A DNA stretch of 64,000 nt from a virus: the IMG/VR virus record IMGVR_UViG_3300031787_000103, positions 1-64,000 of that record; one strand, written 5' to 3'. Position numbers and translations under genes: made by a program. The number at the start of each line of letters is the position of its first letter. Position 1 is the stretch's first letter. The notes under the pieces are model-generated. The model did not search any database and was not told the origin of the DNA. It was given only the letters and a program-made list of their open reading frames with translations. Below are positions 58,301 to 64,000 of the stretch, piece by piece.

Positions 58301-58756
58301 TGGTGGGTTATAGCCGTAAATTTCAGTTGTGTTATTACCCAAGAAGCTACCAAAGAACCCGTCCGTCCAATAAAGGACTCCGTTAACCACAAACGGGTTA
58401 ACAATCTTTCGCTGCATTGAGAAGTTCAACACAGAATCCTGCATCACAAGGTCAAACGCCTCGTCCTCGGTATTGTACTTCCAAATTTGATGGTCAAGGT
58501 TGGAATTGTACAAAAAGAAGATAATACTCCTATCCTCAACCCATCCGCAAGAGCCAATGATTAGGTTCTGTCCGGCAGGCAGTCCCGCGTTATTTACCAA
58601 TGTTGTTCCGATCATCGACACCTGTGCGCCGTCGTAGCCGTGAGCACTCATGCCGCGGCAATAATAGGACTCACGGTAGTCGCCTTGTGCCACATACCGC
58701 GCATCGCTATCGGTGTCTATACCGCCAAAGAATAGTATTTCCTCTTTGTTGTTCAT
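55319..58756 (-). CDS. Large tail/stabilization protein
   Basis: 1,145 residues, beta-rich with aromatic repeats. The start FFGGIDTDSDARYVAQGDYRESYYCRG followed by GTTLVN and SCGWVEDRSIIFFLYNS is the pattern I associate with the P22 gp10-like stabilization protein described in crAss-like phages (large head-tail closure or tail hub). The gene lies between the connector genes and the internal proteins, as expected. The identification is by pattern and order. Confidence 0.6.
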   Translation of the reverse strand: MNNKEEILFFGGIDTDSDARYVAQGDYRESYYCRGMSAHGYDGAQVSMIGTTLVNNAGLPAGQNLIIGSCGWVEDRSIIFFLYNSNLDHQIWKYNTEDEAFDLVMQDSVLNFSMQRKIVNPFVVNGVLYWTDGFFGSFLGNNTTEIYGYNPPRRLDIQKAIDGDYSAFTFRLLDAVRWPPRFAPDIQTQTDTNFAYNFIYGRLFQFCYRYIYDDNQRSALSPVSALALYEDGYWMSGIVANNPQQDNAIEIQYNTGPEYVDRIEILYREGNNGIWRLWRSIDKAAEVLPDNTTEIVNFYNDTLGNAVNSGVFQFDTFPITARAQEFLPSSEIAYANIREGYDKVTPDITVSVTPIEIEDENGLAPIVVTFNQVVGGAASIWTFGAVGYYAYQPGDVIVFQIYPFTLGTAFQTHFFTVTTETDYSLLVASTAAFLTAEGYSVTADAPNRRIIIANTRQAFLEALQTGSAPVIRPVHPKTTFKLGSRYIFAIQYEDRANRPGTVFQTEDLTVDIPWITDIDFSGFTNARAPFYIEIKLTIDNPPPTWATHYRVVYKPAGMVFNANQRTVYSIDSIVDNPTRLAVSLENVYTTENVGATLDFTPQPGDRMRFIRKSQDWDVAFNFQAEYLTEYIDLQIYRYGPGEGVNGTDLCVVDYFDWSTIDDVVGLFACKSALVEVYRPYGEDENRPFFVTNTAFSIIDPHTANRRHDGDVAQVLSPPSGAEVFLSDDYRKDGDWYLRVKKMDAGNVSSVPLTNGMWWCESKSYSDYFVSQDYSRGALAPDNPNGNQKHLIGTVIHSNKLLDNTLINGLNTMEAQNRVVVSDENGEICRIIQDGYTLNVLQDNKVSAIYNQKSLVLGGDGNTNVITSTSATFAQVRPREQTYGCIDSSAAIKVDWGIYYYDRLNAKVIYINAGGQEDLTIGKYKCVKLFQDINALLDTAEEYYIYPYHDVVNREIVFQFAYKEEGPSGKFTYIYAVFNYVKGRWTSLMRHQSDWSQNLGDYLVSWVSGQLYKYNQGSYLNFLGQPQTQSLKYVAKGQPTLMKIWRAVALKTNSVWALVANILPNASYTAMQTSIPATSWALREGFYYAPYKRDINTPNFVTTALAEVNGRQMRGYEITNTISQASTSQVIIWSSTVQSQNSIAIV

Positions 58757-59520
58757 CGCAAGGTGAATCCGCTAACAGCCCACAATGCGTCAAGTATCTC
58801 GTCTGTCGTCGGTGCTATGCTTCCGGCAGCGTTATACATGGCGTCGTGATACTGTCGTTCTAAGTCTTGTTGGTTTTTGTAAAACTTATCCTCATCGCTA
58901 AAAGCCGCAACTTGCCAAATCATGTATTTACGGAACGGTTCGATAAAAGCAGGGTTAACCACGGTCTTACCCGTTACGTTACGGCCCGCCGATATGTACT
59001 CAATCCATACCTCACCGTTAGGCAAATGCTCGGCGTTCATTGAGAATCTAATCTGTCGCTGTGCACTATCGACCTGATAGTAGGCGTAGTTATAGCCACC
59101 CCCTGCTGTAAATCGCGGCGGGAAGTATTGACCTCCCCAAGAGTGACCCATAAACCATGTTCCCGTCACGTTGTCCGGCGACTGCTGCTCGTCCTTAGTG
59201 GGGGCGCAAACTTTGGTATCGTCCAAGGTGTAAAGGTTATCCACGCGGGTCAATGTCCACAGTCTCTCCCCTCTTTTAATCCCGACCTTTGAAACCGTTA
59301 TCATATCCGACGGCATCGAGAATATGCGGCTACCGTTGTCAACGACAAACCGCGTAACTTCAACACTCGGATAGGTGGTCGAAGTCCGTGCAAGTTCGGA
59401 GTACCATTCAATGCCGATCTGCTCGAAACGGTCGTACTCCTGCATATCAAGCCCCATTCGGTTAAGAGCCGATAAAACCACATACTCTATATTCTTAACC
59501 GGATTGTTCTCGTTAACCAT
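58753..59520 (-). CDS. Probable head-tail connector or tail adaptor
   Basis: 255 residues, ATGA overlap with the stabilization-like gene. The segments EYVVLSALNRMGLDMQEYDRF and SAGRNVTGKTVVNPAFIEPFRKYM suit a small neck/adaptor protein. Function by position only. Confidence 0.5.
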   Translation of the reverse strand: MVNENNPVKNIEYVVLSALNRMGLDMQEYDRFEQIGIEWYSELARTSTTYPSVEVTRFVVDNGSRIFSMPSDMITVSKVGIKRGERLWTLTRVDNLYTLDDTKVCAPTKDEQQSPDNVTGTWFMGHSWGGQYFPPRFTAGGGYNYAYYQVDSAQRQIRFSMNAEHLPNGEVWIEYISAGRNVTGKTVVNPAFIEPFRKYMIWQVAAFSDEDKFYKNQQDLERQYHDAMYNAAGSIAPTTDEILDALWAVSGFTLR

Positions 59521-60091
59521 CTACGTCGGGTTTTTGATTGTTCACTACTTCCATAGGCCGACCGTCCATCATGCGGATAGCCTGAAAAACAGCCATGAAA
59601 AACGTACTCTCCTTGCCCGTTAGCACAACCATATCGTCCTCGTCCATAGCGCTAATGTTTGGTATCAAAAACGCGGTCACGGTTGAATTGGGTTTGCGCG
59701 TGAACTTGAACACCTCACCTAACGGATAAAGGCTCACACGGCCTGAATAGGGTTTAAGCACGGTCATAATCGAGTGACCCAAAATGGAGTCCTGCACGTT
59801 ATACCAATCCGAAGGGTCGCAACCGTACACCAATATTATGCTTTTGGCGTTAATCGCAAGTGGAATCGGAATAGGCGCTTGCCACTCTCCGTTTACCTCT
59901 GTGGGCGTTAGCGTGTACGGAATAGCTAAATCCTTAGCCAAGTTCATGTCATTCGACACGAGTTCTGAGAAAACCATATCACAGACCCGCTCAAGCACTT
60001 GCGGATGATACTTACCCTTTATATCGTCGGGGCAATCGCCTCCTGACAATCTGTTTTGAAGGGTTACAATTAAGTCTCTTTTTGTTATCAC
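59513..60091 (-). CDS. Probable neck/connector protein
   Basis: 192 residues, alpha/beta, overlapping both neighbours. One of three consecutive 190-255-residue genes between the capsid side and the tail hub, the usual place for head completion and adaptor proteins. No motif recognised. Confidence 0.5.
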   Translation of the reverse strand: MITKRDLIVTLQNRLSGGDCPDDIKGKYHPQVLERVCDMVFSELVSNDMNLAKDLAIPYTLTPTEVNGEWQAPIPIPLAINAKSIILVYGCDPSDWYNVQDSILGHSIMTVLKPYSGRVSLYPLGEVFKFTRKPNSTVTAFLIPNISAMDEDDMVVLTGKESTFFMAVFQAIRMMDGRPMEVVNNQKPDVDG

Positions 60092-60753
60092 GGCTTCTCA
60101 ATATCTATTGTCTGCACGTTAAATTCTGAGTGAAGGTTAATCGCCATGTACTTGACAATACCCTCGAAAAAGTCTTTATGCGTCTGCTCCGGCCATTCAA
60201 GTTCGGTGCTTGTCGCAGGGTTGTAAATAACCTCTCCGTTGGTCACGGTAAACCCAAATACGGGCGTTACGGGTAATCTAAGGTAGGTTAGTTCCAACTT
60301 ATTGAACCCCGTCGGCTGAATGTAAAACTGATCGTTCTGAATCGTTCCAATGGGGTTTCTCTTTGTCAGCGCGTAAAAATCCGTAATCCGGTAGCCGAAC
60401 TTGTCGTTGTTGAGCATTTCAACCATACGCCTATTCTTAACCGAACCCTCGCAAGTCGTGTCTAACTCGTACACGTTGACCCTTGCGTACCGTACATAGT
60501 CGGTAGGGATGGGTGCGTACCCGTAAGAGTCAATGTCTATCGCGGGGTTACTATTATCCCCAAGCGTCTTGACAAACGGCAAAAGGTCGTCGGAATATTC
60601 CTGCGTGGCCTCATAGCCCTTCATGTAGTCGTTGAAGAACTCCAAATTAAAGGCTTCGAGCGCCGTGTTGAACTCAGACGGGGATACATACCCGCCAAAT
60701 TGGTCTTTGGCAAGTTTTAGCTGTACATATTTGTATCCTTCTCCTAAGTTCAT
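60088..60753 (-). CDS. Probable neck/connector protein
   Basis: 221 residues with aromatic, acidic stretches (ALEAFNLEFFNDYMKGYEATQEY). Overlaps both neighbours. Function by position only. Confidence 0.5.
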   Translation of the reverse strand: MNLGEGYKYVQLKLAKDQFGGYVSPSEFNTALEAFNLEFFNDYMKGYEATQEYSDDLLPFVKTLGDNSNPAIDIDSYGYAPIPTDYVRYARVNVYELDTTCEGSVKNRRMVEMLNNDKFGYRITDFYALTKRNPIGTIQNDQFYIQPTGFNKLELTYLRLPVTPVFGFTVTNGEVIYNPATSTELEWPEQTHKDFFEGIVKYMAINLHSEFNVQTIDIEKP

Positions 60754-62444
60754 GCAGGTTTCTTAATGGTTGTGAATTTCAGGCTATTGTAAATCACGTT
60801 GTTCACGTTGGTCGGAACAAAGTCGAACACAAGCGGCAAGGACTCACTCATCGCGTAAGTGGTCTCGGTCTCTGTTACGCTTGTTGCAGGTGTCGCAGTC
60901 AGTCGTGTAATGTTCCGTGTCACGGTGTAGCTGTCCACATCGGTACGCACGGCGCGAATGAAGATATTTGCAAACTGTCCGGTTGTAAGCGTTACCCCGT
61001 TAAGCAAGTCGTGACCGTTTGTCACATCTTCCATCTTGAGGTCGCACGTTGCGCCTACAAACTCTGCACGCATTTCGATTTCAAGGGCATCACCTACGCC
61101 GAAACTTGCCGTAGGAATCGTCACCGTGTCCGAAGCCGTCAGTTCTGCGCCGGTAAGTTCCTCAAACGTGAAGAAGATAACCTTTTGCTCTCCGGCTGTT
61201 CCAAGCAGTGTGTTTGCCGAATTTCCTACCCATGACACCGTGCCGTCCTCGCAACCCTCGCAGCCGCAGCCCGAAGTGCCGGAAGAACAACCGCAGTCGT
61301 TTGTAGCGGTCGAGCCTACAAGCCCTTTAATCGCCGCAACTGCCGCGGCCATAGAATCGGTATCGCCGCAACTCTGTGCGATTTGGAAGATATTGACGTA
61401 TGAGTTAAGTTGCCTTACCGTGTCGGCATAAGCGCTTGACGCACCGCATGAAATACTTGCGGCGTCGAGTGCCACGGTCTTTTCGATACAGTCAAGGTAC
61501 TTGCAAAGGTTGGTCTCGCATGACACCGCAGCGCTCACCGTGCCGCTGATCTGATACTGCACCACAAGCTCGTCGTCCTGCAAGCACTGAACCGTATCGG
61601 TAATAGTACCCTGCCACGGCCCGTTCGCCAAAACGTCAAGCGTAATAGCATTAACCGTCACATCGGTGTTTACAACCGGATTTGCGGGTGGCGGCGGCGT
61701 AAGTCCTTCGGGATAGAACAACTTTTGGCTTCTTGTGGTCACGGTCTGTCCCGACGGATAAACCGTGCTATTGACAAACGTAATGGTCTCGTCTGAGCAG
61801 GAAGACTGGATGCTAAGGCAAAGTTCGGCCTCGTCGCATCCGGTGTATGTGAATGAATAAGACTTCTCGTATTTGCGGCTAATGGAAATATCTACCTGTG
61901 TGCCGCTTGAGCCGTTTTCGTTGTTTGTAAACGAACCCGCAGCGAAAATAACTGAGGTTGTGTTTAGCCCTGAGTCAAACGTCGAACTCACCACGGTCTT
62001 AGTTCCGTTGTTCCCCGTGTTTGAACTACCTGAGAATACCACGGTGTTACCCGCGATAAGGTAGTCGTGATTGCCCGGAAGAATAACGGTCTGAGTCGTT
62101 ACCGTGATCTGCGATACCACAATGTCATTAGCGATAACGTCAAGTGACACAAAATAGGTAAAAGGATACGACCCGTTGAGAATCTGACCTGAATTAGTCG
62201 TTGGCAGGTTAAACCAAGCACTATTCACCGCGCTTGTCGAAAGGCTAATGAGTGGTGCGCTCACAACAAGTTTCTGAAAGACAATATCACTCACAGGGTC
62301 GTTCATCTGACCCAATCCCGTAAGATTGGCAAGGGGCATACCCTCAAAGTCTGAGTAATCCACGTTATCCGTTACCCGTACACGCTTGTTTACTGCGTCG
62401 AATACAACGGTTACGTCTATGTCTGAGTCGGTGAAAAGGGCCAT
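60750..62444 (-). CDS. Structural protein with a Cys-rich knot
   Basis: 564 residues, Thr/Val/Ser/Asn-rich, with two beta-rich halves. Near residue 395 lies a Cys cluster (CGCSSGTSGCGCEGCEDG) with more Cys residues scattered upstream (about a dozen in all). It could be a decoration, head fibre or tail protein. The cluster might bind metal or form disulphides outside the virion. A dispersed-motif copy (60948) is inside the gene. Confidence 0.5.
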   Translation of the reverse strand: MALFTDSDIDVTVVFDAVNKRVRVTDNVDYSDFEGMPLANLTGLGQMNDPVSDIVFQKLVVSAPLISLSTSAVNSAWFNLPTTNSGQILNGSYPFTYFVSLDVIANDIVVSQITVTTQTVILPGNHDYLIAGNTVVFSGSSNTGNNGTKTVVSSTFDSGLNTTSVIFAAGSFTNNENGSSGTQVDISISRKYEKSYSFTYTGCDEAELCLSIQSSCSDETITFVNSTVYPSGQTVTTRSQKLFYPEGLTPPPPANPVVNTDVTVNAITLDVLANGPWQGTITDTVQCLQDDELVVQYQISGTVSAAVSCETNLCKYLDCIEKTVALDAASISCGASSAYADTVRQLNSYVNIFQIAQSCGDTDSMAAAVAAIKGLVGSTATNDCGCSSGTSGCGCEGCEDGTVSWVGNSANTLLGTAGEQKVIFFTFEELTGAELTASDTVTIPTASFGVGDALEIEMRAEFVGATCDLKMEDVTNGHDLLNGVTLTTGQFANIFIRAVRTDVDSYTVTRNITRLTATPATSVTETETTYAMSESLPLVFDFVPTNVNNVIYNSLKFTTIKKPA

Positions 62445-62631
62445 TTCGTACTATGAGTTTAGCACAAAAATAAGCCTTGTGACACAGTATTTTGGGAGTG
62501 TATCTAAACACTTTTTACCAAACCAAAAGCCCCATCGTGTGACGGGGCTAAGTGGTTAATACTTCATTCTATGTCTAACGATTCAAATATACGCTAACCT
62601 TCGTGTCGCGTACAATTAATTTAACATCTCG
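62445..62631. other. Intergenic region before the structural block
   Basis: 187 bp. It holds the terminator of the capsid-side transcript (62528-62549) and AT-rich sequence that probably carries the promoter of the 62444-42169 operon, though no clear -7 box stands out. Confidence 0.4.
62528..62549 (-). terminator. Terminator after gene 62632-63537
   Basis: On the minus strand AGCCCC-GTCACACGAT-GGGGCT is followed by TTTTGGTTTGG. Confidence 0.65.
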
Positions 62632-63537
62632 TTAGGCTTTCGCGCTAACCTTCTCCATAGCGGTCAAAATCCGTGTGGCGGTTTCCTTGTTCTCGGAAAC
62701 ATACTTCGCAAACGAAAGTTCGGGTTCGTCCGCAGACTTCGGGACAATCACACGACCCGCACCTGCCTTGCCGACAAGTTTCCAACCTTCCTCGTCGCAG
62801 ATAAGCGCACCACATTCCAAAGCCTCACGAACAAGTTTCGCGGCATCGGCAATATTGCTATCGCCCTTGCAAATCTCATCGTATGTGCCAATGTACTTCG
62901 GGTTGGCAACAAGGAAGTCGTACAGGTTTGTACGGTCAACCTCCTCTGCCCCGTCAATATCCACGTCAAGGGCCACAAGGACTTTCTTAACCATGTCGTA
63001 TGACTTGCCGGACAACAGAACCTCGTTCTCAAGACGTGCGCGGTGACGTGCGGCCTCGATACGTGAAGCACTTGTAGCCTCCGGTGATGAAAACGTAAAC
63101 ACGGCGTTTTGGTTAGCCGTAAACCCGTTGTCAAAAAGACCTGAGTAGAAGTACAAAAAGTACAGCTTTTCAGTATCCTTCTTCGGGTAAAGCGCCATGC
63201 CGTGCATAATGTTCATCTTGGTTTCCATGCCCCACTTGATCTCGCCGTTCTTAATCTTCGGCGTCTGTGAAGCATAAACTACCTCGTCAAACGTACCGCC
63301 GTCGTTAGGTACATTCTTGATGCACTTAACGCCATAGGGCGGTGGGTAAAGGTCAACTTGTGAGTAAACGCGGCGTCCGGGGATACCCTTCACGCCTTTT
63401 TGCTTGTATTGCGCCGTGAAAAACAGCGTTACAGGCTTGGGGCTTTGCTTGTCGAAGAATCGCGGGAATCGCTTTTCGAGCAGTGCAAGTTTGTCTTCGT
63501 CGAGGCGGTTAGCCTTCTTTCCGTTAATGAAAATCAT
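62632..63537 (-). CDS. Head-region protein of unknown function
   Basis: 301 residues, mixed fold, beginning IFINGKKANRLDEDKLALL. The central part has a beta-rich domain (YKQKGVKGIPGRRVYSQVDL) and the C-terminal 80 residues look like a helical tail with a winged-helix flavour. It lies immediately downstream of the capsid gene, so it may be a capsid-associated or decoration protein. I do not recognise it. Confidence 0.55.
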   Translation of the reverse strand: MIFINGKKANRLDEDKLALLEKRFPRFFDKQSPKPVTLFFTAQYKQKGVKGIPGRRVYSQVDLYPPPYGVKCIKNVPNDGGTFDEVVYASQTPKIKNGEIKWGMETKMNIMHGMALYPKKDTEKLYFLYFYSGLFDNGFTANQNAVFTFSSPEATSASRIEAARHRARLENEVLLSGKSYDMVKKVLVALDVDIDGAEEVDRTNLYDFLVANPKYIGTYDEICKGDSNIADAAKLVREALECGALICDEEGWKLVGKAGAGRVIVPKSADEPELSFAKYVSENKETATRILTAMEKVSAKA

Positions 63538-63558
63538 GGTTTTGATTGATTAAAAGTT

Positions 63559-63585
63559 AAGGGGGAAGGCGTTTCCCTCCCCCTT
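63559..63585 (-). terminator. Strong hairpin after the capsid gene
   Basis: AAGGGGG (63559-63565) pairs with CCCCCTT (63579-63585). On the minus strand it is followed by AACTTTTAATC, a weak T-run. It may attenuate capsid transcripts or protect the mRNA 3' end. Confidence 0.55.
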
Positions 63586-63600
63586 TGGTTTTTGGTTCGA

Positions 63601-64000
63601 TTAAGATACCGCTGCCTTACGGAACAGTCCGCAGTGAGTGATATTGGTAAAGTCGAAACCGACTTCCGAAATCACGTGAACCTTAGACTCATCCTTCGCA
63701 GTGTTACGAGCAGGAGAAGCACCACCTGTCGGCCACATACGCATAAGGCGGTTCTGACCGTAATCCTTATACTTCATGGTTACATAGTTGGTGAACATCT
63801 CACGTCCGCTTGCATCCTTCGCAGTGGTCTTACCCGCTGGCATTACAAAACCGTAGTCTTGCAGCGAAGAAGCATCCAAAGCACCCGCCCACGCTACGTC
63901 GTCAAAGGTCAATACGCGCTTTGTACCGAATGAACGGCCATTTACGCTAAGACCCTGAATCGAGTAGTTGTAGTACAGTTGCTCTGCCTGTGGGCCGTTT
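63601..64000 (-). CDS. Probable major capsid protein, C-terminal part
   Basis: The frame is open from the right edge to the TAA at 63601, giving 133 C-terminal residues. FDDVAWAGALDASSLQDYGF, ASGREMFTNYVTMKYKDYGQ and the end SEVGFDFTNITHCGLFRKA have the feel of a capsid protein C-terminus, and the gene sits downstream of the scaffold-like gene if the genome is circular. The N-terminus is outside the window. No start can be given. Confidence 0.6.
   Translation of the reverse strand, partial: NGPQAEQLYYNYSIQGLSVNGRSFGTKRVLTFDDVAWAGALDASSLQDYGFVMPAGKTTAKDASGREMFTNYVTMKYKDYGQNRLMRMWPTGGASPARNTAKDESKVHVISEVGFDFTNITHCGLFRKAAVS

Overview
The window looks like most of the genome of a tailed, probably short-tailed (podovirus-type) phage of a Bacteroidota host. 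The evidence is a terminase, portal, scaffold and capsid block; promoter boxes of the Bacteroidota type (-7 TAnnTTTG) in front of many genes; almost no Shine-Dalgarno sites; and densely overlapping ATGA gene junctions. The left edge cuts a scaffold-like gene and the right edge cuts a capsid-like gene, both read leftwards. The simplest reading is a circularly permuted genome a little over 64 kb, opened inside the head genes. The order of the structural genes and the giant virion protein recall crAss-like phages, but I cannot prove that membership from sequence alone.

Layout. 1-7.8 kb (minus strand): scaffold, portal, terminase large subunit and small accompanying genes, plus a lone plus-strand DUF3310-type gene between portal and terminase. 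7.9-15.9 kb (plus): replication, with an OB-fold SSB-like protein, PD-(D/E)XK nuclease, winged-helix replication protein, primase-helicase, a GroES-like protein, two overlapping DnaA-domain-IV-like proteins and a glycosyltransferase-like protein. 15.8-17.2 kb (minus): four unknown genes. 17.3-20.8 kb (plus): a probable tail fibre with its neighbours. 20.8-34 kb (mostly plus): many small accessory and early genes, including an ArdA-type antirestriction protein, a HAD phosphatase-like protein, a two-HTH regulator on the minus strand with an attenuator-like leader, a UDG-like protein and a phage-encoded tmRNA. 34-42 kb: RuvC-like resolvase, HNH nuclease, DEDD exonuclease, spanin-like pair, and a RecT plus YqaJ-type exonuclease recombination module. 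42-64 kb (minus): lysis genes (amidase, holin-like), a 2,820-residue polyvalent virion protein with an ART-like domain, tail and neck genes, and the capsid C-terminus.

How the genes fit together. The replication operon supplies primase-helicase, SSB and initiator-like proteins, but I see no DNA polymerase, so the host enzyme is probably used. RecT with its exonuclease and the RuvC-like resolvase would process concatemers for the terminase. Early genes (ArdA and two unknown leaders) share an upstream box. A two-HTH protein is a candidate regulator, and a four-copy 17-bp palindrome is a candidate operator.

The most unusual signals are: (i) an 11-bp motif, CACGGC(G/T)CGAA, with 18 perfect copies where well under one is expected, whose orientation flips around a 0.7-kb non-coding region near 27 kb and which supplies the GTG start codon of five genes; (ii) a tmRNA with a 20-residue atypical tag and a possible second structured RNA right after it; (iii) many promoters whose -7 box lies 4-7 nt before an ATG, predicting leaderless mRNAs; (iv) an attenuator-like leader whose U-tract abuts the ATG of the regulator gene.
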